From Dasyornis broadbenti (lineage: Eukaryota; Chordata; Aves; Passeriformes; Dasyornithidae): a DNA stretch of 64,000 nucleotides. The stretch covers positions 1,552,456 to 1,616,455 of the forward strand of contig VZRN01000634.1 in NCBI GenBank assembly GCA_013397935.1, written 5' to 3'. Positions 21,201 through 36,135 of this stretch are shown here, in pieces; position 1 is the first letter of the stretch, and each line of letters starts with the position of its first letter. The notes beneath the pieces were generated by a model. It did no database searches. It worked only from the letters and a program-made list of their open reading frames with translations, and was not told the DNA's origin. The translations under genes were made by a program, and so were the position numbers.

Positions 21201-24200
21201 AAAGTGATAACTGTAAAAGAAATTTTTAATTTATATAAAATTGCCTTGGGTAATAATAATTTTCCTGACTTTGCATAACGCAGTGTAAGAAAGATTACCC
21301 CATGTTTGGTGCTGCAGGGCCAAGGCAGGGCTGGTGTTGGGGACTGCTGCTGAAGCAGGCTCAGGGAGGAGCTGCCCGGGCAGTGCAGCACCGGGCGCTG
21401 GCAGCGTGGGACACGGCAGCGCCACCGAGCAGTGCCCAGGCACACAGTGGCTTCCCTCGGACCGTGGCAATGCGGGGAGCCCACGGCACTGCAACATCAG
21501 CAGCAGTTTCACCCCCGGCCCTTGGCACGCTGCCAGACTCCTGGGGCAGATGCCACAAGTTTGATTTATGAGGCTTTATCAGCAATTGCAATTACTGAAT
21601 CTCATTAAGGGCACACAGCTCAACGCCTCTGTGATGATGAGCCCATGTGGGTCCTGCTGAACTGGCAGAGATCAGCAGGGTTCCAGAGAGCTTGGGACGG
21701 TGCTGGGAAAGAACATTCCCACTGGCAGGATGGGCATCAGCAGGACGATTCTGCAGGGCCCTGGGCAGCTGCTTAGATCTTGAGCACGGAAGGGAATGGG
21801 TGCCCCAAGCCACCCTCAGCCTCATCCCCAGAGCCATTCCCAGGCGTTCACTCCCCCAGCCCATGAGCTGGCTCACACCTCCCGTGTCCCCTGCAGGATG
21901 GCTTAGCTGCAGTAAAAGGTCTCAACAGAAGAAATCAAACCTGTTAGCCTATAGCCTGCTATTAAAATGGCTTCACAGCTGTAGATTCAAGAGGCAAAAA
22001 GGCAGGACAAGGTTTAGTAATTATAGGACCGCGCTGAACTTACTCTGGGTTACTCTGATTTAGAAGATCATGACGAAAACATGTATAATTGAAAAGTGCC
22101 CTGGTACAGCAGCAGGGCTCCTACACTCCCCAGATTCCCAAGATACCTGTGGATGGAGAAAGCTTTCATGTCAAGACTCTCATTAGACATGCACAAGGCT
22201 TTATAAAAATAAAGTTTGCTTTTGAATTCTGAAGCCATAAAAATATAATTAGCAGAAAAGGAGGGTATAAGCAAACCTGCTTGGGCATTCATGTATTCAA
22301 ACTGATGTGTACTTTGAGAGGCACATGAAGCAGTGATGATGCTGTGCCCAGCTTGAGAGCTGTCAGAGACACCCGGGCTTTATGGGGCAGCTCACTTCCA
22401 CTTCCATTACCTCCACTTCACACGTGCCTTCAACCCCCTGTTGCTATAATGGGCCACGCAAAAGGAGTCCGGCAGCAATAGACTTTGTAGCTTGAAGGGT
22501 GAGAGGAGAACTTGTCCAGCCATGGCTTTAGCACCCTCAGGGCCACATACAGCAAGAAGCAAGCAGGGCCAAAGGTCACCCTCTGTGTGTGGTCAGACAG
22601 CTGTGCCTGCCTGCACAACAGCCACCAGCCCACACTGCTCCTGCAGAGATGTGCCACTGCGTCCCAGTTTGTGCCTCTGAGTTTCCATTTTTCAGAGATG
22701 AGAGAGTACTATTCTGTAGAGTTTGACAATTAAAAAAATGTATGTTAACAGCAGAGGAAGAGAAGAGTTGCTGAAACTATTGAGTTTTAATCAATGTTCC
22801 TTATTTAATTACTTGTCTTTTTAATTAAATTGCTAAGTTGGAATGCTGGAGCATCCCTAGAGGTTAGTACGTTTTTCCTCTGTGTCTTCTACCGTTAATG
22901 TTTTATTCTTAAAGGTAAGTTGCACATCTTTAGAACACCTGAAGGACTTCAGAATGTAACCCAGATTACTGTAGGTATATATTGCAGGAAGATGCAGAGG
23001 ATCATTGCTGGGCCACGGGCACTCACAGCTTAGAAGCCTCTTTCTAACACACTGCAACAAGGGCTGTTGCTGTTCTACCAGCAGCCTGAGAACAGATAGA
23101 AAATCGTATGTTTTAACTGAGCCCCATGTGAGTTTATTACTTAACAGAGAAATAACATCTGTGATTATCTGAGATTGTCGTATTTTGGGTGGGAATAAAA
23201 CAGCTTTCATTATATGAGACAACATTCTCCCATAGACAGATATAACCGTAATCCAATTATAGCAAGAATAGACACCATCAGCCTTTTGCTTTACTGTCTA
23301 TCTTAAAATATATTCAGTTTTAACTAGAAGCACCCACTCTTTACCGATCTCAGTTCTGGAGCTAACCTTTCCAGAACCTTTCACTGATTATACATAGGGT
23401 ATAAGCCTCGGATCTGTGCGATTTCCTTCTGCCACAGGTAAACACAGAATGATCCTCACAGCCATCCTCACCTGAATCTGCAGATGAAACCAAATGATGT
23501 CAGGAAAGGAGACAGAAGTCTTGCCAGGTGGGAGGAAATACTGAAAAAAGAGGCATTTGTGGCATCCTTTAGGTATGAAATGGGCAATGACTTTAAGGAG
23601 AAACAGCAGCTTTTAGTGTGAGTTAAAAATGTTTCTTTTTCCTGCAAACCATGCCTGGCCTCTTATCCACTTCGTGTTACAACAGCATTAATATTATGCT
23701 ACGAATGTATTGGAAAACCTAAATCAGATAAAGTCATCACAGCAAAACATTTGAAAACAAGAGGAAAAATAAAACCACTCGAGATTTAAGGAGATGGGAC
23801 AGAAGAGCTTTTTCCTAAAGCAGGAATCCCACAAGTTCTCTGCAGCACAGACTACACTTCTCTCTCTTCTGAGCCTTGTACCGTGGTTCCTTCCCTCCAC
23901 TTCAGCCCAGCCAGACACCGCTGTAAATACGATTCACTCTCGTGAGACCAAGAGGCTCTCAGGAGACCTCTGCTCCAAAATGTGGGCTTCCCCCTTGGAC
24001 CTCCCCAGAGATCTCTTTGGAGATCCTTTGGCAGCTGCCTGAATTCTGCTCTGAATTACATGAATTAAAATGTCCACCTGGTATCAGTGGAAGAAAATCT
24101 AAAAGTCTTGTACCAGTGGGCTACAAAACCACAAATTCCTGCTTCTCTCCAATACCGGATTTTGGTTTTCTGTAGAGATTTCTGAACCTTAAGGATCATT

Positions 24201-26543
24201 TCTGTCCATGTGAGGTGCATTTCCCTCTGGAACCAGCACTTTGCCTCTCCATCCCCAGTGTTACAGCACATGGGTGAGTCCTAACCAGAGTGGTTTGAGT
24301 GCTCTGCTCTGCCCCTTCAGCAGCAGCTCAATAACCCATTTCCTCTCATTGCCTTTGCTGCTGAATAAGTGATTTTTCTCCAGTAACTTCTAATATTTTT
24401 CCCCTGACTCAGTCTGCTGCAGCATCTGAGCACTCATTTACTATGGAGTTCTTTACTCGTAAGCTTATTATCTTCCATTTATCTGCATTGAGCTGTGCTG
24501 CCCTATTACAACCCAGGTACTCAAAATTAATCCCCATCATGTATCAGATTAAATTGTTTCTCATTATCTGCTTGACTCTCAATTCAGTACCATTTGTAAA
24601 ACTAAAACCTACTTTTCCATATTATTAATCAAGACCTTTTTTTGTGACAAAAAGCCATTGTGTCGCAATCTGAATAATCTAAAACAGTTCAAGTAATATT
24701 TCTCCTGCCAGCCAAACTTGAATGTTTCCGTATTTTTCTTCTCCCTTCATTCTGAAGTCCCTCTCTCTAGTTATCCCTTTGAAACATTAATTTAATGCAT
24801 TTCTCTGATTTGTATTGTCTCCTTTTAGCTAAAGGTTCTCAGCAATCAATATTTTACATGATCAGACCAATCACAGCATGTGCAGCTGTTCTAGCAGACC
24901 TGATAAAACAATTTCATATTGCTTTTTTAGAATGGATTAATAAGGCAATTCCCTTACTGCTTACTAGCAACCTTCCTCTAGCCTTATAGATGTAGGGTCA
25001 TTTATGCCAATTCCTTGAGCTTTATTTTGCTGCAGATTGGGTGGTGTGGGGCTTCAAATTGTGTAGTTTTAAAATGAATTGTGAATCACCTGAAAAATTG
25101 CCAGTGTTTGAATTCTACCTGAGGATAAATATAGGAATAACCCTTCAGGAAATATGCATATTTCCCTACTTTGATCAATTACCTTTAATCACACCACTCC
25201 AATTAGCTACTTATAATTCACCGCACCAATAAATCTGAAACATAAGTGGTCAGTTCCCCTGCTCCTCCTCACCTTCTCACCCTACAGAACCTGATCTGAA
25301 GGCAATTTGGCTGCTTGGGAGATCTCTCTTGGGGCAGTAAGAGCAATGCAAATGCTAAGTGTTCTTAACACTCCAGAGGTGCCCAGAGCGGGGTGCACCA
25401 GGACAGCAAGAAATGCCTCTTATGGCCAAACCTACAGGAGGCTTCAAGGGCTACAGTATCGTGATAATATTCTCTGTATAAATGGTGGACCATAATCATA
25501 CAGAGCACAACAATGACCTTGGAGAGAGGATAATTCTCAACTTATAGGGTAGACAAGACCCAAGTTTGAGAAGACATCAGGGGAAAGCTTGTTGGTACCT
25601 TTGCTCTCTGACACCAGAACTTACAGGAATGTTCTCACAGGATTGATTTTATACTCATGATTACCATTTCCTCCACTGTATTTATCCACTTCTAAAATGG
25701 AGAAGTGAAGAGGAGAAATAAAAAGGACACATACTTGAAATTTAATTTAAAAATGGCTTTGCTCCAGTAAAGAACAGCCTTGGTTCATGCAGTGTCTCAG
25801 TTTTCAAAAGCACTTCAGCCTGAACTAAAGGGCAGGTCTGTCTCTAGACACTTCAGCATGGGAGGACTCTCACTAACACCCCACCCTTGAGCATTTCCTA
25901 GTGCATCACATCTGCCAACAGATCTCTGCAGACAAATAAATGGGTTTGAAATCCGCTGACAGCAATTTTCTGAATTTAGGTTCATTAATTAACTGGAAAT
26001 AACTCCCCACTGAGTCCCAAATGCTTTGTGGAGTGAAGTTCATTAAGAAACCAACCCTATACCTACGCTGGTACTCAGCGGAGCCCTCCAAGGGCAGTGC
26101 CAGAGCTAGTCCAAAGGCTGCATTCCTTCCCAGTGGGTGGGGAAGCCAGAGATATTCCTCCTCCTGTTCCCCTCTTCCCCACATAAAGCTGGAGCACACT
26201 CTGTCCTTGGACAGATGCTCTACAGCTGTAGCAAACACAATTGGAGAACTTCCTTTCTACAAAACTCCACACAAACCAATGTTCCATTAACACACCTGGC
26301 TATTTTATGTGTACTTGAAGGAAAATCTGTTTTTGTTTAAAAATACCGAAACCTGGTCTGCCTAGAAAATCCAGTTAAAACATGGATATGACAAAGGAAA
26401 TTTTAAGGTAAGATGATTGCATCAGCCATTTTTTTCAGAGAAATTCTGTCTTTTGAGAGGAAAGCAGACAATCAAAAACATGCTGCCTCTTGAAGATGAA
26501 ATTACTTTCAAAGAGATATATTTGAGTGAGACTCTGATCTCCT
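6280..26543. other. Long non-coding stretch
   Basis: About 20 kb without a supported gene, RNA gene or recognisable transposon. It contains A-rich patches (around 13960-14000), poly-T runs and a GC-richer patch at 21300-21560 with overlapping frames on both strands. Several short open segments are flanked by splice-like signals, for instance 9083-9139 on the minus strand (TGTCTACAG acceptor, CGAG/GTGAGC donor), but two of its three frames are open and no family is recognisable. The 171-codon minus frame at 7220-7735 has no family features. This is typical intron or intergenic avian DNA, possibly with conserved elements I cannot detect by eye. Confidence 0.5.
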
Positions 26544-26647
26544 CAGCATTTGGACAAAGCTCTCAGGCCCCCAGTGTGATGGGATGGTCCTGTGCAGGGC
26601 AGGGAGTTGGACTCAATTCCAGCTGGACATATTCTGTGGTTCTGTGA
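26544..26647 (+). mobile_element. CR1 LINE 3'-end fragment
   Basis: Contains the CR1 3' UTR phrases TTTGGACAAAGCTCTCAG, GGTCCTGTGCAGGGC, GAGTTGGACTC and the terminal ATTCTGTGGTTCTGTG. CR1 elements end in short ATTCTRTGA-type repeats rather than poly-A and are nearly always 5'-truncated, as here. The copy is about 100 bases and diverged, so it is old. Confidence 0.8.
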
Positions 26648-29600
26648 GTCAAATAAGGCACTGAGCTCAACACCACAGTCTGGAGGAGATGCTGTGGTCT
26701 CCATCATTCAGATGGTCTAATGTCACTTCTGCCTTGAGTCATGCAACACACTTGCAATTCAGAAAAACCTAATCCTCTCAGGCTTGAAATCCATGTAGAA
26801 AACTTACTACTGTGCCTTGTGGGTGGCACGAGTTCCACGCTTCCTGCTGTATTACTCCTCTACACAGAATGCTGCTTAATGCTCACACAATACATGCGTA
26901 GAAAGATCTTTTCTCCTTGTGGAATTCCTGCCTCCCACTGCTTAATAGGAGACATGAACTTACAGCACTTTTATTACCAAGTTGACACTACTCTGTTCTC
27001 TTTACACGTAATCACAACACCTCTGCATTTATTGTCCTAATCAAGAAGTTTTGCCATGAAGAACCATTTGATATACTGTGCAGAGTATCTTATCTGGTCT
27101 CTGCATTAATATTTTCCTTCATCCACTATGAGAAAGAACATACTCGAAGGTTTCCCACTATTGCACACTAATAGACTTAATTATAGTATAGAGGCTACAG
27201 AAAAAATCTCAAGACTGTCTTAAGTCATTTCATATATTTGCTATAATTAAGAAAGCACAAAACTCAAATACACCTGACTTTTATTTGCCCTTAGTGCAGA
27301 GGGAACTAAAAGGGGATGTAATATTCTTAGAAGAACAACTTAAGGTCACAGCAAGGCTCCTTCTAACCATCAAAAAGTATGAATGACTTCACACAAGTAA
27401 GAACCAAGTGTATTACCTTAAGGAAATCACATCCTTAGGTGGAAATACATTGTCCTGGCACAACGGCAATTAATGCTGCGGGATAGCTCACCCAGTCTGC
27501 AAATCTTTTAAAGCTGAAACTCTGCCAGTGACAGTCAGCAAGCACAAGCCCCTTTTGCTGTGGGGATGATGTTTGCTACTGTTTCTCTGTGCTCATTAAT
27601 CTTTCAACTTCCAGTCCACAAACTCAACAACCAAGAAGGAAATGAGATGACTGTAAACAACAGGAATTTCACTGACTTTTGAATTTTTCTACACACTCTA
27701 ATTTCCCAGCTATTTCTTTGCCTGTTTGTGCTGTTTCTCATTGCAGCTTTTTTTCTCTGTCAAACACTGTCAGAGGGACCACGCTCTACAGAGGTGTGAG
27801 CAGAAGAGACTTCAGACAATATCTTTCCCTGAATTTGTTTATATGTCATAGAACTTGCGCTTCCTAATTGGATATGCATATGGAAACATAAAATTTGGCC
27901 ATCCTCTACTTTTACCTGGGATGTGATTGTTTGCTAGCAGTGAGAGAAACAAAGAGATTTCAGCGCTTTTCGTGATTTTAGTCTTCTGTTCGAAGATTTT
28001 TTTTTTTTAAGAAACTGAATTTTTGTCCAGGAGAAATAGTTTTTAGTCCAAAGAAAGATACATCTTTGGGTTGAGGACAATGAAAAGAGTAGAATTCTGC
28101 ATCAACTATTAACATTAATAAATGGCTTTTAAAAATAGCCCAGATGGAGTCCTCCTACACAGAAGCACGAAAACCAGACTGGTTCAGCTCACACTGAACG
28201 CAGCACACAGATCACCCTTCACCTCCTGGAGCTGAAACCAAATCACCAAGTGAAAGGGCATTGCAGGCTTCCCCTGAGAGCACAGGACAAGGGACTGAGC
28301 TGTTTGATCTGTCAGCTGACTTCTCAATGCTAGTCCAAATCCCTCAAGATCTGAAGTTCTACCACATGCAAAGCCCTGAGCCATCCCAAACTACACCTTT
28401 CTCTAACACTGTGAGGGAGCTCAGGATGCACAATTAGTAACAGCGATGAAGAGACTTGCACATCCCAAAGTCATCTCATAGCCAGACACCGTTTAAATAC
28501 ACAGAATTTTAAATATAGTCTAGTTTATGACTGTCTCAAGTTCCAAACTGTTTCTGGATCTCCCAGCAGCAAAGCTAGAAAGCAGAATGGTGAACCCATA
28601 AAATTATACTATTAAAAACAAAAAACCCACACCAAAACCCAAAAAAAAACCCCCAATTGAGAATAAAAAGTTGAAAGTATTTTCTTGACTTAATTTAGAC
28701 CCCAAATGGCAGCAGTCAAACTATGAAATGCAAAGTTGATATAAAGATGTGATGTCTGCAATTACACGGCACATTTGCAGAATCACAGTCCGGCTTTGAT
28801 GAATCACATTTCTTCTGTTACAAGAAAACATTTTTGAAAACAATCGCCCCCTGAGTCTTCTGGGTTCATGTTGTAGACACTGTTAAAAACTACTCTCCTC
28901 TCACTTGTTTTGGGATGGGCTGCTGGGAAGAAGTGCTATGAGAAGGACCTGAAGCAGGTAAAGGCATTATCATCACTTGTTATCTAAAAGTACCATCACT
29001 GCAGCTGAACTTAATGCAGTGGCAGAAGATTCCTAGAATATTTGGCAGCACTAGGTGTAAAATCAACCTGGAGCATTTAGTCTCCCAAGGAGGTTGGGGA
29101 AAGCATTAGGAGCCACTTCCTAGCCAACACTGGCTCCATTCTTGCCATTCCTCTGCATCCCAGCTTCGAGATCCATCGACTTCAAGTGGGGCAATGCCAA
29201 TTTGAGCAAGTTGTATCATACAAAAAATAACAAGTCCTGTTCTTACAGTAATGGAGAAATCAAACATCCACTCTCCCAGATCCCTGACATTGTTGCCACT
29301 AGAATTTTAAAGACCATAAATAAGCCTGAAACTATACGTGAATTTGCTCTGCAAATTGACTACAAGAAGCAATCTGTTTTGATCCTTTCCTGGAGTCCTA
29401 TCCTAAATCAAAGGACTATGGCTTAATCTTTTAACTAGTTTTCTAACGAACCTGCAGCCCTACAAGTCTCTTGAGAAATCTGACGTGTGAGTTCAGGTTT
29501 GCATGTTTTTCCTTATAAATCTTGATTTATTTATTAAAAATAAAAAAAAAAATTTCTAAGGATTTGTGCCCTTAAAAGTAAGTATTCATCAACTCCAAGA

Positions 29601-32600
29601 CACTGCAAGGGTGAAAATATTTTCCTGCGCTTTCCTCCCCCTTTCTGCCCCTGCCTCCCAGCCAGGATGTTTTCTCTAGAGCTAAACAGAGATAGACTTC
29701 TTAGAGCAACAAAAGACTGAGCTCAGACATCGACTCAGAGGGGAAGAGAATGAGAGAATGACTTGTGAAACAGAAGTTATACAGCAAGATTGCTAGAAAT
29801 AAAGCAGGGAATGAAGGTAGTTTGGCACTTGAATAAGAAACAGCTCCTGTAAGAGAGGAGAGCTAAATATAGAACTCCTCTGCAACACCAACTGAAGCCA
29901 CTGGTGCCTTTCAAAGGTATGTGATGGAACCTTTGGGGATGTATTGCAGAACTCAGATGGTAAATTGGCCTGAAGCCGAATACTGCTCTCAGTGCATACA
30001 TCTCAGCATGAGTGGATTCCAATAAATAAAAGTCTGGCCAAGGACTTACAAAGAAAAAAAAAATGTCAGCAAGTGTCCATCTCAACATCATTCTGTTGGA
30101 AACAAGATGACTTTAAAAGTTGGCAATAAAACTACTAAAAAATCCCAACTCCAAACCACGCCACTAAAAAAAGCCTGGCAGGAGTGCTGGGTTTGGATTT
30201 TTTTATGATGTCCTTTGAGACATTAGTTTTTAAAAGGCACCTTTTCAATTCTGTTGAGACAGTACAAATTCTGCTATAGGAGAGATTATATCAGTAACAA
30301 ATTGTCATTGTGTTGCCCTGCGATTTTCCTCAGTTTCTTGGATGAACAATTACATTCATGTTTTCATTTCCACGTGCAAATTAAAGAATCTGCCATAAAT
30401 ACACCTGATCAGACATAAACTGGCAGCATTCTACAGAGGTCAATGTACTTCCTTAAATATACATAAGGATATGAAAAACAAATTGTGTGATTGGAATCCA
30501 CTGTGTAGAGCATTAAATAATTTCGTGCATGTAGTGGTATGTACAGAGCTGTGAATGTGGCGTTAGAAAAGCCACTGCTGTGCTTTGTAAGCAGCTGGGT
30601 GGTCAGTTCAGGGGGTCTGATACTCACAGGGAGAGGATGGAGAACACACCACGTTACTCTGACAGTGACAGCATCATAAAGACAACGTTACTCAAAACAA
30701 AGTTCAGCGGAGTAACTCATCTGTTTTTCTTTAGAGATCTCTTGTTCTCTCAGGTAACTTCTCCCACTCTGAGGTTTCCATCCAGGTTTCAAACTCCACT
30801 CTAACACAGTACCCTTGTAACCACAGGAGCTAAGGGGTCTCTCTCTACGTCAGTTTTGGATCTTACCTGCAGCCAGTAAGTTCATCCAAAAGCAGCCTGC
30901 TCACCTGCACCTTAATTTTTCCTTGCTAAATCAACATGCAAGAATTATTTAGCACGCTTGAAAAATGTGGCAGACAGCTTCAGCTCAGGAATGTCCAAGA
31001 AGCCTGGAAAGGATTTCTCCTTGTTTCCTTGTTTTCTTTGTAGGAGTTCAACGTTGTGTCACTGAAGAGGAAGTGCAGCCATGTGCTGGATGCACTCTAC
31101 AGTTCTGAATCTTTGCAGGCTTATTTGACTTGTAATCTCTAGGGTTTAATGTAAATCTTTGTAATCTTTCAGAAAAAAAAAAAAAAATCTGTCCGTCTCT
31201 GTGTTTTCAAGCAGATGGTAGAAAGAATCGAATACACACCAGGAACAATACCCAGTAAACACCTGTTAATTCTTCCTGAACACCATTGCTTGGTAGTACA
31301 TCTTTCTATCCTGGAGGACAAGGGCTGGCTTTCAAGAAGATGTGCAAATATTTTCCACTGTCCTACAAGGCTGGAGCTTTTCAAACATATAAGCAAAACC
31401 AGAGAACTTGTATACAGCAGGAACATTCTGTAGATAGATACCAGCGGGCAAAAAAAATGAATATGAAACAGTCCGAGCACGGACTTTTCCCCAAGAACTC
31501 AGATGCTACCAAAAAAGCATTCAATAACTTTACATAAGTGTTCCATGAAAACTCTGGCCTTTTGCAATCTCAGTGCTCACTGAGGTCTGGGTAAATCTTC
31601 TTCAATTTCTTTAGCTTTCAGGTCAGAGCATTTGAAAGAGAACAAGAAGTAGAGACAAATGTACAACCATCAAAAGTTAACTGCTTATGCAATCACAAAA
31701 TAACATTAAGGCACATTACTGCATAGAGTGCTCTCCACAGATTTGAAGTAAAATTCACTGTTGTGGAAATTCTTCAGCTTTGTTCAGAAAGCATCTCCAG
31801 CTGTGACAGAGCAGGATCCAGAACAAGGAGAGTGAGAGAAAAACAGAGCGTTGAGGGAGCACAGGGAGACCAAACTGAACTCCTCTTCTCCAGATAACTC
31901 AGGATAGAAGGAGCCTGCCAGACTCTCTGATTAACTTTGCTGTTTCATTTTTGTGCTCTCACAGGTATCAGCTACTGAAGGCCAAGACTGCTGATGAGAT
32001 GAAGAGCAGAAACCCCTGAGTTAGGTGTGGGCTGGGCTAACCCTGGAACTGGAAACCACAGACAATTATCTATCTGAGCTAACTATCCCTGAGGTGACCA
32101 GTTCCACTGCACAGGTGTGGGGCATGCGCTCTGCTGCTCCATGCAGACTTGCCTAACTGCGTTTGTAACCGATTCCCTTGGGCAAGGAAACAACTCTTTA
32201 GTGACAGCTGAAAAGCTGAACTCCTCCTTGTTTACAGACTTGTCCTAACCAAGAACATCGTGGAAGATCTGTCATGATCTCAACCCAAAGGCACTCGATA
32301 TTTAAATACTACACACGTTACCACGGATAAAGGTTTGTGCAATAATTATTATGGGCCACGTAGCTGAGTAAGGTACAAAGAAGAACCTTCATTATTGAGA
32401 AAGAATTACATCCCCTTATTTAAAATGAGGACAGATTGAAGAACGAAGTCTGATGCCTTCTCAGGAGAGTCATGGGATCGAAAAGTAGCAAGACAAAGGC
32501 CTTCCTCCATCCAAGGAACACTCTTTGAAGATCTCAGAGTCCTTTAAAGATGAGATGAGAAAAGAGTATCAGGGTGACTCATTTGGTCTAAATGTCCTAC

Positions 32601-33362
32601 TTCAGCTATACTAAGTGCCAGATACGGTCTCCATAGTGAGTATTTACTTTGAGATTAGAACAAAATAGCAAAAGGCACAGATAAAAGATTTCTCTCAAAG
32701 AGTACACAGGTAAGGTAGGAGATAACATTTCTTTTTGGGTTGCTGTGACCTGTTCAGGGATAAGGCCAGGTCCAGTTTGAGAATTTAAAATCCTTATCTT
32801 GAAATAGAAGTTCTACAACTGCCATTACTCAAGCTTTTCTGATGCTGTAGAGTACAAATTTGGCTAACAATTGCACAACTCACATTTACAGCTGCACCTT
32901 TGAAATTTACCACCATGAAAATCCAGTTCAACAAACCACTTTAGTATCAGCTAGCTTTATCTTTGATATTTTGTCTTTATTTCCTCCAGCCATATTATTC
33001 TTAGATCGCAGTCTGACAGACTAAGGTCTGTACGCTGTCTCCTGGAGTGAGATGCTGTGTGCATACGCAGAGAGAAGGATCTTCCAGCTGTAATCCTTAT
33101 TTCAGGCCACCTTCAGAGACATTGGAAAAAGTCTGTTTTTCAGGTAGATAGGAACAGCTTGGCAGGTGTATTAGTTAAAAAAGCATTAGCAAAACAACCC
33201 AATAGGAATCACGGCTGTGTGTAAGACACTGATCTCCAAGCCTCTCGGGAGCTAAATAAAGCCCTAAGGAAAGGTCTTGCACTGCATCCCGTGACGTGGC
33301 AGGTACATGTGAATTCAGGAACAAAAGAGCTACATTCAGTGATTTTCCTTCAAAGCCTCAAT

Positions 33363-33432
33363 TTCCTTCCTCAATAATCATTCCTCTGTAATCATTGTTC
33401 CTTCCTCAATAATCATTCCTCTGTAATCACTG
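33363..33432. repeat. 35-bp tandem duplication
   Basis: TTCCTTCCTCAATAATCATT begins at 33363 and again at 33398. The two 35-base units differ at one position near the end (ATTG versus ACTG). High identity indicates a fairly recent slippage or templated duplication. Confidence 0.9.
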
Positions 33433-36125
33433 TAGTACCTAATGATAGACTCATTACAGCAACAATTGGATTCTTCCTGTTCAAGAGTATAAACAGAGAA
33501 CCCTATTCTTCAAAACATGTCCAGCCACCTTAAAAAGAGATGTTTTTTATAGGGCAGCACACAGCTGGATGTGCAAGCCCAGAGCCAAGCACCTGGTGAA
33601 AAGTAGAGAAGGTGCAGTAAATAGAAGTAATTGAGGGTACCAGTTTGGGGGAAAGCTGAAGGAGGAGCCCATAACCTGGTGCTATTCCTGCATTACCTGC
33701 CAAGACTGGCTGCTGCTGTCCACTCGTCCTCAGCCCCTCACCAGCCACCCCACTGCTCCTGCCACAGCTGGCACTGGACTCACCAGGGCTGAGCCTCTCC
33801 CCAGCTCACACGGGAAGGAAAGAGGGTGTTTGTGGCAGAGTTTGCTGAACCACAAGTCAACACATGAGCACGTGGTGAGAGCTGAGAGCATGGGAGGGCT
33901 GGATGCAACTGCCAGCTCAGCTGGCCTGGGCTGCTGCAGAACCACTGCTGACAAGAAAGATGAAAAAAAATCAGATTCTACATTAAAGTCCATGGAAAAA
34001 TGTTGAATTCCCAACTTTGCTGTATTTCTGCATGGATAGAAACATCATCTCCCCAGAACCTTCCAAAGATAATAGTTAAGTACCCAGTGCTCATCTGATT
34101 CAGGAGGCAGTGTTATTGCTTCTCATTCTGATGAGATGTCCAAACAGTTTTGAGAATCAAATCCTTCACTTCCCTCTTTATAATGGGAAACATTAAATTT
34201 CTCTACTGCTCAGGACTGCTATGATGACTTGCATGTTCAATTATGAATCATTGTGGCAATAAGGACCATATTAACTCCTGAGGGAGTGAGAAAAGAAATC
34301 AAACTAAACTCTATGAGAGGGTTCTGATCTCATTTGCAGACAAGTCAATATTGAGTAAACCTTGGATTTTGGTGGAATTACTCTGGATTTGCACTGCCTG
34401 AGCCTGAACCTGGGCCAGGCCCAGCCTGTGTTCAGGTAAGCTCATTAAATACATCCCAACCCCTCTGACTCTGCTGGGAGCACTCACATGTTTAAAGTTA
34501 ATCACATGCTTAAAGGCTTTGGAGGATCAGGGCAATAGGGCTCAGCCACTTATGGGACTGAGCTATTCTGCTTTATGAACTAAGCTTCTGAAGCAAGTAA
34601 GAGTGCAAGTGTCACCCCTACCTCCCAGTGTCCCGAAATACAAGGTTATCAGTTAATCACTCAAGTCAAAGACAGTTTCTCTTTGGGGGAAACAGCCATT
34701 ATACTGGTGGCAGCTTCAGACCTTTGACCTTTGGTCTCTGTCCCTCCCTTTAGATCCTCTTTCACTGCAGATACGGTTCCACAGCTGCAGCAACTCCATG
34801 TGTATCCAGGCAGACAGGATTTAAGTGCTGCCTTTCATTTAGTAGTGGAGAATGCTTAGGCATTGCTCTCTGCTGCTTCTTGCCAGTGCCAGAACTTGGG
34901 AACAAGGAGAGGTGAAAGCTCCACATTCCCCACAGGAGGACCTGAGAGGTGCAGGAAAAAGCAGAATCAAGAACAAAGTTTTGCTGAGGGAAAGGGCAAT
35001 GAGGAAGGCATGGAGGGCTGCAGAGCCCAACATCCGCTCGTAGCAGACTGCCTGCCTTCCCTGGGATGAACAGCTCCAGGACAGACAGCTTTGCTGCAGC
35101 ACAAAAGGGTTAAAGACTCCTGTTGGCAAGAGCTAATGGGATACCAAGTCTTCACTTTTCACCTCCACTGAAATCAAAAGACATGAGGAAAAACATGGAA
35201 ACGTATGTGATTAATTTAGTACCGAAGGACCATAACCTGGATAGTTTCAACAGGATCATGTGAGTGAGTAGGGGCCCCCATCCAATGAACCAGCGGGTTC
35301 CTCTCAGGCAGCTGCTGGTCCAGGCTAAAGCTGAGGCTGAAGGAATCCCAGCACAGATGCTGAACCTCCTCACTGGAGTCACACTGCCAAGCATGCCTGC
35401 GCCGAATGTCTTGGACACAGGCAGTTGTGCCTGTTTCATGTGGCTCATCTTTATTATTCCTCACTGGAACACAGTCATTTTTAGTTCTGAACAAAATGTA
35501 AAGTTTAAAAACCTCTCACAATTCTCGCATTTCAGACACAGGTCTCCTCCTTTCTTCTTTCCTTTTTGCCTCTAAAATGTAGAAATACACATGCATTAAC
35601 ATAATTAAATGAGCAAGCAGGGCTAATAGGACTGATTTAGTCTAGGAGAAAAGGATATAATTAGAGCGCCAAGTAACAGTACTATCAGTGGTGACACGAT
35701 GCTTGGAGCACCAAAGGGACATTCTCTAGTACAACATAAAGGCTCCAAATTTCTGTTGGTGACAAAAGTGCCAGTGCACATGGAGTAGGTGGAAGAGGCA
35801 GCCTCCCACATAATGTGCTTAAACATCCAACCTTTCCCTCACCCTCAGGGCTGGCTCTAGGACTCATTCCATTGCTAGGGAAGAAGATAACAAGCCATTG
35901 TCAAGGGCAACCACAAAGCTGCTTGTTTCACATTAGCATCCTTAACATTTTCTATCTAATCAGATTTCCTGTTGATTGAGGAAAGCTGCCTTTCCTCATT
36001 ACCAGCTGCTATCCCAGATTTCCCTCTCCCCATCCCCAGTACGTATTTTGCCATGCTTGTCTGCTTTTCTGTGTAAAAAGGTTATGCGTGCCTGGAGGGA
36101 GACTAAATGTTACCAAAAAAAAAAA

Positions 36126-36135
36126 NNNNNNNNNN
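36126..36135. other. Assembly gap of 10 N inside a poly-A tract
   Basis: Ten N within an A-run that spans about 36115-36150. The homopolymer probably caused the sequencing or assembly failure, so the true A-run length is unknown. Confidence 0.95.

Noticed and set aside
21231..21591. Multiple overlapping frames in a GC-rich patch
   Set aside because: Open frames occur in four or more frames at once, the mark of low stop density rather than coding.
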